Positions 1-11,156 of a stretch of 64,000 nucleotides of DNA are shown here, in pieces (the stretch's first letter is position 1; every line of letters begins with the position of its first letter). The DNA comes from Alkalihalobacillus sp. FSL W8-0930 (GTDB lineage: Bacteria; Bacillota; Bacilli; Bacillales; Bacillaceae_D), in contig CP150183.1 in the NCBI GenBank assembly GCA_037965595.1, forward strand, positions 3,720,001-3,784,000. The letters run 5' to 3'. The position numbers and the translations under genes are program-made. The notes beneath the pieces were generated by a model, which saw only the letters and a program-made list of their open reading frames with translations, ran no database searches and was not told the DNA's origin.

Positions 1-2
1 TT

Positions 3-98
3 TTTAGAAAAAGTGCATCAGATGCTCGTTACTTCCTCTTAAATGTTCAGCGAGAACACGGAATTGTCCATGTTCAACCTTCAATTCTTCGCAAATAA
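3..98 (+). CDS. C-terminal fragment of an unidentified protein
   Basis: Frame 3 is open from the window edge for 31 codons and ends in TAA at 96-98, 37 bp before the next gene on the same strand. The decoded tail ends HGIVHVQPSILRK. I cannot assign a family from this short tail. Its closeness to the FhuF-like gene suggests a shared iron or siderophore operon, but that is inference. The other two frames contain stops, which is why this frame was chosen. Confidence 0.35.
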   Translation, partial: FRKSASDARYFLLNVQREHGIVHVQPSILRK

Positions 99-135
99 TG
101 AAAAGTAGCGATGATTTGGAAGGTGATTTGATTCT

Positions 136-876
136 ATGAATGAATTATTGAAAGAAGAGTTAATAGGGTTAGGAATACGCCCTGTAGATAGAATAGAAGA
201 CCAGCAATCGATACCCTCTCAATACTTAGTTCATGAAGAGAGGTGTATGGATTTTCTTCAAAGCTATATGAAGAAGATTCATGCACCAAATATTAGAATC
301 ACAGCTTCGCTATTTATGAAGCAGTATGCGCGAATAACGATTGCCGCTGTACTTTATCAAATGGGTTCCAAGAATAGACATGTTACACTTCCACTTTCAA
401 GCTGCTATGTTGGAGAAGATCGCAAACTGTTTGTTGATCGAAAACAAGTGGTTTGGAATGAGTGGACTTTTGGCACTCGCGAAGAGTGGTTAGACCGTAG
501 TCTGCGACCATTGTTCACCTCTCACATAACATCCGTGATCTCAATGCTGCAGCAAACAGCAAAGGTCTCTTCTTCTATACTGTGGGAGAATGTTGCCGTT
601 CGTATGAACTCTTTTTACCGCGTACTTCTTCAAGAAGACCTTAGTAATGAACAACAGGACCTGATCAAAAGAGACTTTTCCTTTTTAAAACAAGCAACCG
701 GAGACCTTTTCGGGTTGGAGGTAAATCCACTTTCATCCTACTTGCATCTAGATACATCATTTAACACAAGACGTACATGCTGCATGTACTATTTAGTTGG
801 CAAAAAAGAATATTGCGGTGTGTGTCCGTTAACAAAAGAGAGCGGACATAACGTTAAAGCAGCGAATAAAACATGA
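136..876 (+). CDS. FhuF-like (2Fe-2S) siderophore-iron reductase
   Basis: A 246-residue cytoplasmic protein. The C-terminal region carries RRTCCMYYLV followed by CGVCPL, the C-C-x10-C-x2-C arrangement that binds a [2Fe-2S] cluster in the FhuF family. Family members reduce ferric iron from imported siderophores such as ferrioxamine. A purine-rich ribosome site (GGAAGGTGAT) lies upstream of the ATG. The protein continues only about 14 residues past the last cluster cysteine, and its final 10-11 codons fall inside copy 1 of a dispersed repeat, so the native C-terminus was probably replaced. The iron-binding part is intact, so I expect it to be functional. Gene context upstream is cut off by the window edge. 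Confidence 0.85.
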   Translation: MNELLKEELIGLGIRPVDRIEDQQSIPSQYLVHEERCMDFLQSYMKKIHAPNIRITASLFMKQYARITIAAVLYQMGSKNRHVTLPLSSCYVGEDRKLFVDRKQVVWNEWTFGTREEWLDRSLRPLFTSHITSVISMLQQTAKVSSSILWENVAVRMNSFYRVLLQEDLSNEQQDLIKRDFSFLKQATGDLFGLEVNPLSSYLHLDTSFNTRRTCCMYYLVGKKEYCGVCPLTKESGHNVKAANKT

Positions 877-1100
877 ACATAGCAATATATCCGCTACAGG
901 AGAATCCCTCGCACCCACAAGAACGGCCTCAGTCCCCTCCACGGAAAAAGCACCGCTACAGTGTCTTCACCACGTTCTGTTCCGTAGGGGTCTCGGGTTC
1001 TCCTTACGCTCGTTTTTCCAAAAAAAAGAAATGACGAATGATTAAATAGTCAAATCATTCGTCATTTCTTTTTTTATTTTAATGTTATGTCCCGGCCTCC
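843..1100 (+). repeat. Dispersed intergenic repeat, copy 1
   Basis: About 258 bp, beginning with GCGGACATAAC inside the 3' end of the FhuF-like gene and closing with GTTATGTCCCGGCC, an inverted terminal sequence. The core contains CCGCTACAGGAGAATCCCTC, GTGTCTTCACCACGTTCTG and GAGTCTCGGG-like blocks shared with copies at 10883, 23845 and 32442. It fills the gap between two convergent genes. Related-looking GC-richer repeats are common between genes in Bacillaceae. No protein is encoded. Boundaries are set by comparison with the other copies and are good to a few bases. Confidence 0.85.
1028..1077 (+). terminator. Strong hairpin terminator within repeat copy 1
   Basis: A 16-bp perfect stem pairs 1028-1043 (GAAATGACGAATGATT) with 1053-1068, followed by a run of seven T. 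The opposite strand also has a T run after the stem, so it can stop transcription from both convergent genes. Confidence 0.8.
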
Positions 1101-1104
1101 TTAC

Positions 1105-1812
1105 CTAAGAAGAGTATCCAGTTGATTGGAAAAAGAATTGGGATTGCTCGTAGTTATACGTTACTTTTGAGTAGTCAAATGGTTGGGCATTATTTAGGTA
1201 GAATATCGTCTCCACAAATAGTTTAGGATCGCCCACTTTAAGCTCCAATAGCTCTGCCTCTTCCCTCTTCAGCTTATTAATGTGCATGTACATGTCCGAG
1301 AACCCAATCTTCTGACCTAACCCCTCGGAGATGTAATCAAAGATCGAACCCTCTACAATCTCCTGATTCAAATACGTAACAATTGATTTATTGTAATATG
1401 ACTCCTCTAGGCAAAGTGTCTGACCACTAATGTAGCGTACACGCTTTACGTAATAGACGTCTTCTGTTAAATCGATATTCAGATTCTCCGCCACTTCTTC
1501 TGTTGGTTTCCGCACATCTAATTCAAGCACCTTAGCCGTTATGTTAAAACGACGCAGTTCTCCACTAAACCCTTGATTAGAGAAGCGAATATAGCCATTT
1601 CGCTTTTGCTTTCTTACAAAAATTCCACTTCCCCTTACTTGATAGATGAGTCCTTTTTTCTCGAGTAAACTAACTGCTTTCATCACCGTACTTTTACTCG
1701 CTTGAAATTCGGTCATCAAATGCTCGAGTACAGGTAGCTTTTTCCCTTGTTCATATTTTTTATCTACAATGGTCTGTTCGATCTTCTGCGCGATTTCTTC
1801 GTACTTTAACAT
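1105..1812 (-). CDS. GntR/HutC-type regulator of the adjacent beta-glucoside PTS
   Basis: The protein has about 235 residues, with an N-terminal GntR winged helix (about 1-70, including SKSTVMKAVSLLEKKGL) and a C-terminal UTRA ligand-binding domain (about 90-230). Such regulators repress sugar operons and release DNA when a phosphosugar binds. The start is placed at the ATG at 1812 because AAGAGG at 1825-1820 is 7 nt away; an in-frame ATG at 1818 would be only 1 nt from it. The gene is divergent from the PTS gene at 1981, so it most likely controls that operon and itself. YydK- and TreR-like proteins are the closest types; the exact effector is not known. Confidence 0.85.
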   Translation of the reverse strand: MLKYEEIAQKIEQTIVDKKYEQGKKLPVLEHLMTEFQASKSTVMKAVSLLEKKGLIYQVRGSGIFVRKQKRNGYIRFSNQGFSGELRRFNITAKVLELDVRKPTEEVAENLNIDLTEDVYYVKRVRYISGQTLCLEESYYNKSIVTYLNQEIVEGSIFDYISEGLGQKIGFSDMYMHINKLKREEAELLELKVGDPKLFVETIFYLNNAQPFDYSKVTYNYEQSQFFFQSTGYSS

Positions 1813-1918
1813 ATACATTCCTCTTTTTTACGAATTAGTCTCTTGGATAAATGATACCACATCATGAACAGTAGCTCTTCTTGAAAAATAGTGTATAAAT
1901 AAATTTATTATTAGGTTA

Positions 1919-1959
1919 TTGATAAATTAGTACGTAACAATTATAATGTAAGCGTACAA
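1919..1959 (+). promoter_or_regulatory. Promoter of the PTS/6-phospho-beta-glucosidase operon with cre-like and operator-like sequence
   Basis: A -35 box TTGATA (1919-1924) and a perfect -10 TATAAT (1942-1947) are separated by 17 bp. An inverted pair GTACG (1930-1934) and CGTAC (1953-1957) brackets the -10 box and could be the GntR operator. TGTAAGCG at 1948-1955 matches half of a CcpA cre site. The promoter is clear; the operator and cre readings are tentative. No LicT-type RNA switch is seen here. Confidence 0.7.
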
Positions 1960-1980
1960 CAGAATAAAGGAGTGTATGAG

Positions 1981-5329
<3,349 letters not shown>

Positions 5330-5342
5330 TGCATGAAAAAAA

Positions 5343-5381
5343 CGCAGGCTGCCCTCTTTATAGGGTCCTGCGCTTTATTTT
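5343..5381 (+). terminator. Rho-independent terminator of the first bgl operon
   Basis: CGCAGG (5343-5348) pairs with CCTGCG (5367-5372), with a further CCCT/AGGG inner stem, followed by a T-rich tail. It sits between two convergent genes. Confidence 0.75.
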
Positions 5382-6432
5382 ATTCTGCCGTATATTTACG
5401 AACAGCAGGTAAGATTTTTGTTGCGATGATCTCAATATTTTTCTCGAGCTTTTCAAAAGGTACCCCACCAAAGTCCATTTGTGCCACGTAGCGCTGATGA
5501 CCAAATACTTCGCGTTGGTAAAGGATCTTCTCAATAATTTGATCAGGACTTCCCACGTTCATCACATTATGTGGATCAGCACCCTGCTCAAACTGAAAGC
5601 GAGGGAACCCTTGACCATTGGTACGCTTCATTCCTTCATTAATATGAGGATAATACTCATCGATTGCCTGTTGCGTCGTCTCTGCTGCGTAGAAGAAACC
5701 TGCTGTCGAAACTGGTAGTTCTGCCGGATCATGTCCACCCTCAGTTGCAGCCATACGGTATGCATCCACCGTGCGCTTGAACGCTTCGACCGGTCCACCT
5801 AAATGAGCTAAGAACATTGGAACCCCTGCATAACCCGCTTTAATAGCACTGGTTGGTGTTCCCCCTACTGCACGCCAGATTGGCAGGCGACCACTTGCTG
5901 GACGTGGAAGCACCTCTGCATTCCGAAGCGGCTTACGAAACTGTCCACTCCAATTGACGACCTCTTCCTCATTAATCTTCCGTAGCAAATCAAACTTCTC
6001 TTCAAATAGTTCTTCATAGTTGTGTAGGTCATACCCAAGCAGTTCGTACAAGCCAACACGTGAAGCACGCCCTGCAACGATCTCTGCACGCCCACCTGAC
6101 AACAAGTCAATCGTAGAAAAATTCTCGTACACTCTCACAGGATCTGACGTACTAATGATTGTTGAGCTACTTGCAACCTTAATCTTTTCCGTTGCCTGCG
6201 CAATCGCTGATAGCACAACTGCATGAGCCTGTGTCGCAAAAAATTCCTGATGACTTTCGCCGACGCTAAAGAAATCAAGCCCCGCCTGCTCAGCGAGCTG
6301 AGCCAATTTAATGATTTCCTGCAGTCGCTGCTGTACAGGGATTCGCTCACCTGTCCAAGGATTCGCTAAGTGATCCCCTAATGTATAGATACCAAACTCA
6401 AACTTGTTAGGATTTATCCGATACTTCTCCAT
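5380..6432 (-). CDS. LLM-class flavin-dependent oxidoreductase
   Basis: A 350-residue protein of the bacterial luciferase-like monooxygenase superfamily, a TIM-barrel fold using reduced FMN or F420. Recognisable blocks are the N-terminal FGIYTLGDH, FFSVGESH, TSDPVRVYENFSTIDLLSGG and AGRASRVG. Bacillus proteins of this group are mostly uncharacterised monooxygenases or reductases. GAGGTGA precedes the ATG at 6432. It is monocistronic with its own promoter and a palindrome over the -35 box, which suggests control by a regulator encoded elsewhere. The substrate is unknown. Confidence 0.88.
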   Translation of the reverse strand: MEKYRINPNKFEFGIYTLGDHLANPWTGERIPVQQRLQEIIKLAQLAEQAGLDFFSVGESHQEFFATQAHAVVLSAIAQATEKIKVASSSTIISTSDPVRVYENFSTIDLLSGGRAEIVAGRASRVGLYELLGYDLHNYEELFEEKFDLLRKINEEEVVNWSGQFRKPLRNAEVLPRPASGRLPIWRAVGGTPTSAIKAGYAGVPMFLAHLGGPVEAFKRTVDAYRMAATEGGHDPAELPVSTAGFFYAAETTQQAIDEYYPHINEGMKRTNGQGFPRFQFEQGADPHNVMNVGSPDQIIEKILYQREVFGHQRYVAQMDFGGVPFEKLEKNIEIIATKILPAVRKYTAE

Positions 6433-6450
6433 CTAATCACCTCTACCATT

Positions 6451-6490
6451 AGTATAAAGAGGAAGCCCACTTAATGTAAGTACGCACTTA
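6451..6490 (-). promoter_or_regulatory. Promoter and palindromic operator of the LLM oxidoreductase gene
   Basis: On the minus strand, TTACAT (6479-6474) and TATACT (6456-6451) are 17 bp apart. The inverted repeat TAAGT-N4-ACTTA at 6477-6490 overlaps the -35 box, the usual position for a repressor site. Redox-sensing HxlR/MarR regulators use AT-rich palindromes of this kind, but no such regulator gene is adjacent. Confidence 0.5.
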
Positions 6491-6530
6491 TGGGTGGCAT
6501 TGTATCTAAAAGGATACTGTTCATCTACAA

Positions 6531-6562
6531 AAATAAAGCAGACCCACTTTTGAGTCTGCTGT
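6531..6562 (-). terminator. Terminator of the small ABC exporter operon
   Basis: On the minus strand the stem AGCAGAC/GTCTGCT is followed by TTTATTTTT, 11 bp after the permease stop codon. Confidence 0.7.
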
Positions 6563-6573
6563 TCCTGACGTAT

Positions 6574-7233
6574 TTAGAATTCCTTTTTTCTATAGATTTG
6601 ATTCGTTATTACATAAGAGAGAAAAAAGAGAACGAAACTCACAAGAGCAAATGCTGCAGAAAAAAGAAAATCAAGATCCAGATTTTGTAGAGGTGCAATT
6701 GTATAATTGTTAAACACCCAATTAAAAATGAAGCTGCCAAGGAAGTAAGATCCAATTGCTACTAACACACTAAGCATCAGAACCATGTCTGATTTTTCTG
6801 TGCCTAAGTGATAAGTTAGAGGATAAGCCACTAATCCTAAAATGAGGGCTAATCCAATTCCATTTAAGATAGAGTTCGTCACTGCATTTGTCCATATGCC
6901 TTCAGAGATGAATTCCGCTACAACAAACACACCAACCGAAATGATGATTCCTACGAACATTAACATCACAAAGAATAAAAAGTGACTCCGAACAATTTGA
7001 CTCCGCTTTAAAGGAAGTGCTAAAACAAACTTATTCCATCCGGACATGGTTTCATTTTTCAAGACTTCAAAAGCAGGTGTGACCATAAAGATAATGGGAA
7101 TAAATGTCGCGACCGTTAACAACATATCTTGTTGAGCAATAAGGAGAACACCCATAATGACAACACTGAGAACCAAGTATCCCCAAAAGCTTTTATTTAC
7201 GGAGTACCATTGATTTAACATTAATCCTTTCAT
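6574..7233 (-). CDS. ABC-2 type permease (ABC2_membrane_5-like)
   Basis: A 219-residue integral membrane protein with six predicted hydrophobic segments, the first at about 17-35 and the last at about 188-210. The block ETMSGWNKFVLALPLKRSQIV is typical of short ABC-2 permeases that work with YhcH- or PmtC-like ATPases. It starts on the stop codon of the ATPase gene (ATGA overlap at 7233), so the two are translationally coupled and make an exporter. In staphylococci the related PmtCD pair exports amphipathic peptide toxins; whether that applies here is unknown. Confidence 0.85.
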   Translation of the reverse strand: MKGLMLNQWYSVNKSFWGYLVLSVVIMGVLLIAQQDMLLTVATFIPIIFMVTPAFEVLKNETMSGWNKFVLALPLKRSQIVRSHFLFFVMLMFVGIIISVGVFVVAEFISEGIWTNAVTNSILNGIGLALILGLVAYPLTYHLGTEKSDMVLMLSVLVAIGSYFLGSFIFNWVFNNYTIAPLQNLDLDFLFSAAFALVSFVLFFLSYVITNQIYRKKEF

Positions 7234-8084
7234 TATTTATCACCTCGCATGAGTAATAGAGTCATGTCATCAATCGAATATGGCTTCCTTTTTATCGTTT
7301 GTTCGATTTTTGACTCATCAGTAACTAATACATCCCAACCGTTTTCACTTTCACGCTTTGCTAGAATAAAGCGCTCATCAATCTGATTCAATTTTTCTGG
7401 CAAACATTCTAAAATGGCATACATTGATTTTAATTCTGATTTAGATACTTCCAGTACGATCTCTCCATTTTTAATAAAAATAAGTGCATCTGCTATTTTC
7501 TCAATATCGCTAGTAATATGTGAAGACAGCAGGATTCCTCGTTTGTCCTCTGATACAAAGTCCTTTAGAACCGTCAACACCTCATCTCTACCTGATGGAT
7601 CAAGGCCCCCGGTTGCCTCATCTAATATTAGTAGCTTTGCATGATGAGAGAGGGCTACAGCAATGGCTAATTTCATTGACATACCTCTTGAAAAACTGCT
7701 TAGTTTCTTCTTATCTGGTAACGAAAATAAGGTAACATATTCTTCAAACTTTTTCTGATCCCACCTTTGATAAATCTCCTCAAACACACTTCCTAGTCTT
7801 GATATCGTAAGATCTTTCGGGAGATTCATATCGTCAAAAACAAAACCGATATCCTCTCGAATTTGCGTATGATCTGAAGTTAACTCTTCTCCAAAAATAT
7901 GAATGGATCCATCGTCCTTCTGCAACGTTCCGAGAATGGCCCCCATTGTCGTTGATTTACCAGCTCCATTTTCGCCTATGAAGCCAACAATCTTTCCATA
8001 AGGGATCGTGAATGAGACGTCTTTTAGGGCAAAGGATGAGTCATGATACTGTTTACTTAGGTTTTTCACCTCTAAGATTGACAA
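7233..8084 (-). CDS. ABC transporter ATP-binding protein
   Basis: A 283-residue ATPase with Walker A GENGAGKST (about 37-45), signature region FSRGMSMKLAIA (about 133-144, degenerate from LSGGQ) and Walker B LLILDEATGGLD. The C-terminal 70 residues are divergent. A TTG start at 8084 is supported by AAAGGAGGG 6 nt upstream. It is the second gene of a three-gene minus-strand operon, between a small membrane protein and the ABC-2 permease. It powers export rather than import, because no binding-protein gene is present. Confidence 0.92.
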   Translation of the reverse strand: MSILEVKNLSKQYHDSSFALKDVSFTIPYGKIVGFIGENGAGKSTTMGAILGTLQKDDGSIHIFGEELTSDHTQIREDIGFVFDDMNLPKDLTISRLGSVFEEIYQRWDQKKFEEYVTLFSLPDKKKLSSFSRGMSMKLAIAVALSHHAKLLILDEATGGLDPSGRDEVLTVLKDFVSEDKRGILLSSHITSDIEKIADALIFIKNGEIVLEVSKSELKSMYAILECLPEKLNQIDERFILAKRESENGWDVLVTDESKIEQTIKRKPYSIDDMTLLLMRGDK

Positions 8085-8106
8085 TGTGTTCCCTCCTTTA
8101 AATGGA

Positions 8107-8403
8107 TTAAGATTTAGTCATAAGTCTAGAAAGAGATTGAAAAAGAATAACGATGATCATCGCACCTGCCATTAGAAAAGTAATGGCATTCAATTCAAAC
8201 ATCCGATATGGCGCCAGAAATTCAGTGAAAAGTCCCTCTGGTAACAGCCCCATTAGATTGTTCACTACATTCTCACTTTCTCTTCGATTCGGTTCCCAAG
8301 TTGTGAAATGAATTAAAAGAAAAATGATTTGCACAAGTAAAAATGTAGCAATTGCTCCAACTACACTTTTAAAAAGAGAATTGTCGCTAGGTCTCTTCTG
8401 CAT
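8107..8403 (-). CDS. Small membrane protein of the ABC exporter operon
   Basis: A 98-residue protein with two hydrophobic segments (about 12-34 and 70-92) separated by a charged loop containing WEPNRRESENVVNN. I do not recognise a family. AAGAGGTG lies 7 nt before the ATG and the gene is 22 bp upstream of the ATPase, so it is probably an accessory subunit, a regulator of the exporter or an immunity protein. The first gene of related Pmt-type operons is usually a GntR regulator; here it is replaced by this membrane protein. Confidence 0.65.
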   Translation of the reverse strand: MQKRPSDNSLFKSVVGAIATFLLVQIIFLLIHFTTWEPNRRESENVVNNLMGLLPEGLFTEFLAPYRMFELNAITFLMAGAMIIVILFQSLSRLMTKS

Positions 8404-8592
8404 TCGTTCACACCTCTTTTGGCTTAGTACTTACCTTGTTCCCAGGAACCTCTTTTATAAACCTTTTTTTGTATATTAAACAAAAAAATATTAAATTTAT
8501 CAATTAACAGTTATCTCTATATTTAATTCTCACTCAAGGTTTTCAATCCGCGAAAAACGGAAATACCTACGTTAGATACATAAGGAGGATGA

Positions 8593-10875
8593 ATGATGAG
8601 TGATCAAGTAAACCAGTGGTTAAATGAACTAACAATAGAAGAAAAAGCAGAGTTATGTAGCGGAAAGGATTTCTGGACAACCCAAGCAGTTGAGCGAGTA
8701 GGCATCCCGTCTATCATGATGACGGATGGTCCACACGGTTTACGTAAGCAGGCAGGTGAATCTGACCATCTAGGTCTAAATGAAAGTGTACCTGCTACTT
8801 GCTTTCCTTCAGCCGTAGGCCTTGCCTCAACATGGAATCGTGATCTGATTTATGATGTGGGTGTCGCTTTAGGTAAGGAAGCTCGTAAGGAAGAGGTGGC
8901 TGTTCTTCTAGGACCAGGTGCAAATATTAAGCGTTCGCCGCTATGTGGTCGTAACTTTGAATACTTTTCAGAGGATCCGTATGCGTCTGCGCAGCTCGCT
9001 GCAGCTCATATTAAAGGGGTACAAAGCGCGGGCGTTGGTGCTTCGCTTAAGCACTTCGCTGTGAATAACCAGGAACACCGACGCATGAGTGTTGATGCGA
9101 TCGTTGATGAACGAACACTGCGCGAGATCTATTTAGCTAGCTTTGAGGGTGCTGTAAAAGAAGCACAGCCGTGGACCGTTATGTGCTCTTATAATCTGGT
9201 TAACGGAGAATATGCCTCAGAGCATAAGCGTTTGTTAACAACGATCCTTCGTGATGAATGGGGATTTAATGGCCTTGTTGTATCTGACTGGGGAGCTGTG
9301 AACGAACGTGCAGCTGGTGTAGGAGCTGGGATGGATCTAGAGATGCCGACATCGAACGGTGTTGGAACACAGAAAATCCTTGATGCGATTGAGCAAGGCG
9401 AGCTCAACGAAAAAGCTCTTGATCAAGCAGTCACTCGCATTTTAGAGTTGGTTGAGAAGTCATTTTCTCAAGAAGCTCTAGCAGATGTTGATATGGATGC
9501 ACAGCATCAGCTTGCACGAAAGGTTGCCAGAGAGGCTGTTGTGCTTCTGAAAAATGAAAGTCAGCTGCTTCCTCTTCAAAAAAGTCAGCGTGTTGCTGTA
9601 ATCGGTGAGCTCGCTAAAAAGCCTCGATATCAAGGCGGAGGAAGCTCTCACATTAATCCGTATCAGCTAGATAATGCCTATGATGAGCTCGCGCGTTATG
9701 CAGATTCGGTCTCTTATGCACAAGGCTATGACCTAGAAAAGGATAAGGTAGATGATCAGTTGATCCACGAGGCAACAAAGTGTGCACGTGATTCCGAGGT
9801 AGCTGTTTTGTTTGTTGGCTTGCCGGATCGCTATGAGTCTGAGGGATTTGATCGAGATCATATGTCTCTCCCAACTAACCACGAAGCCTTAATCCGCTCT
9901 GTTTTAGATGCACAGCCAAACACAATTGTTATCCTAAGCAATGGCTCGCCTGTAGAAATGCCTTGGGTCGATGATGTGCCATCCATTATTGAAGGATACC
10001 TCGGTGGACAAGCAGGTGGTGGTGCTGTTGCGGATATCTTATATGGCGTTGAATCTCCTTCCGGTAAGTTAGCTGAGACCTTCCCTGTAAGAGTTGAGGA
10101 TAACCCGTCCTACCTTTATTTCCCGGGAGAAGGTGACCGCGTCGAGTACCGCGAAGGAATTTTCGTTGGCTATCGCTACTATGACACGAAAAAGGTCAAA
10201 CCACTGTTCCCGTTTGGTCACGGATTAAGCTATACAACATTTTCTTATGAAGACATGACTGTATCTAACCGTAATCTAAATGAATCAGAAAAGGTGAAGG
10301 TGACGATCCAAGTTAAAAACACAGGCTCCGTAAAAGGGAAGGAAATCGTTCAATTATATGTACACGACAAGCTTTCATCTGTTGCTCGTCCAGAAAAAGA
10401 ACTGAAAGCATTTGATAAGGTCGAGCTTGAACCAGGCGAAACTAAAGAGGTTCACCTTGAATTAGATCGTCGTGCCTTTGCCTACTACAATACGGACAAA
10501 GAGGACTGGTCAATAGAAAGCGGAGAATTCGAATTAAGAGTGGGCCCTTCTTCTGCGGATATTGTACTTACAGAAACGATTTCTGTTACCTCTTCCGAAC
10601 CAACCACATTTGAAGTGACTCGAAACTCAACAATCGGTGATCTGATGCAATCCGAACATGCAGAAAAGCTGAATCAATTTCTCGAGAGACAATTTAGTGA
10701 GAGTCCCCTCACTCCGGATGAGGAATCAGAAGGAAAAAATGAAGAAGGCGGATCTGATATGATGAGCGAAATGCTTAAATACATGCCTCTTCGTGCACTC
10801 GTTAATTTCCAGCCATCAAAAGAAGCAAACGAAGCACTCGAGCAGTTTATTAAAGAATGTAATCAATCAAAGTAA
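8593..10875 (+). CDS. Beta-glucosidase, glycoside hydrolase family 3
   Basis: A 760-residue cytoplasmic enzyme (no signal peptide). The order is a family 3 N-terminal barrel (about 15-290) with KHFAVNNQEHRR and the nucleophile aspartate in GLVVSDWGAV, the C-terminal alpha/beta domain (about 305-545), and a fibronectin-III-like domain (about 575-645). A further 100-residue tail, rich in Glu and Ser around 700-720, is beyond the usual family end. AAGGAGG precedes two in-frame ATGs (8593 and 8596); the second has the better spacing. It hydrolyses unphosphorylated beta-glucosides, complementing the two phospho-beta-glucosidases in this window. Confidence 0.93.
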   Translation: MMSDQVNQWLNELTIEEKAELCSGKDFWTTQAVERVGIPSIMMTDGPHGLRKQAGESDHLGLNESVPATCFPSAVGLASTWNRDLIYDVGVALGKEARKEEVAVLLGPGANIKRSPLCGRNFEYFSEDPYASAQLAAAHIKGVQSAGVGASLKHFAVNNQEHRRMSVDAIVDERTLREIYLASFEGAVKEAQPWTVMCSYNLVNGEYASEHKRLLTTILRDEWGFNGLVVSDWGAVNERAAGVGAGMDLEMPTSNGVGTQKILDAIEQGELNEKALDQAVTRILELVEKSFSQEALADVDMDAQHQLARKVAREAVVLLKNESQLLPLQKSQRVAVIGELAKKPRYQGGGSSHINPYQLDNAYDELARYADSVSYAQGYDLEKDKVDDQLIHEATKCARDSEVAVLFVGLPDRYESEGFDRDHMSLPTNHEALIRSVLDAQPNTIVILSNGSPVEMPWVDDVPSIIEGYLGGQAGGGAVADILYGVESPSGKLAETFPVRVEDNPSYLYFPGEGDRVEYREGIFVGYRYYDTKKVKPLFPFGHGLSYTTFSYEDMTVSNRNLNESEKVKVTIQVKNTGSVKGKEIVQLYVHDKLSSVARPEKELKAFDKVELEPGETKEVHLELDRRAFAYYNTDKEDWSIESGEFELRVGPSSADIVLTETISVTSSEPTTFEVTRNSTIGDLMQSEHAEKLNQFLERQFSESPLTPDEESEGKNEEGGSDMMSEMLKYMPLRALVNFQPSKEANEALEQFIKECNQSK

Positions 10876-10882
10876 CGAAAAA

Positions 10883-11142
10883 GGGGGCGGGACATAACAT
10901 TAATGCAGCGAGCAAAACACGAAGCTAGCACTAAACCCGCTACAGAAGAATCCCTCGCACCCACAAGAACGGCCTCAGCCCCTTTCGCGGGAAAAGCGCC
11001 GCTACAGTGTCTTCACCACGTTCTTTTCCGTAGGAGTCTCGGGTTCTTCCTCCGCTTGTTCAAATCAAATCATGAAAGGCGAATGATTCTGCAATCGAAT
11101 CATTCGCCTTTTCAAATTGATATTTAGTTATGTCCCAGCCTC
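10883..11142 (+). repeat. Dispersed intergenic repeat, copy 2
   Basis: About 260 bp with inverted ends GGCGGGACATAAC and GTTATGTCCCAGCC. It shares the core blocks CCGCTACAG, GAATCCCTCGCACCCAC, CCGCTACAGTGTCTTCACC and GTCTCGGGTTC with copy 1. A 14-bp stem at 11075-11088/11098-11111 is followed by T-rich sequence and should act as terminator. It starts 7 bp after the family 3 beta-glucosidase stop and lies between convergent genes. An open frame at 10903-11127 is only the repeat read through and is not a gene. Confidence 0.85.
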
Positions 11143-11156
11143 TTTCACCTTTTCCC

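Noticed and set aside
10903-11127. A 74-codon open frame after the family 3 beta-glucosidase gene
   Set aside because: It is entirely inside dispersed repeat copy 2; other copies do not keep the frame and there is no ribosome site.
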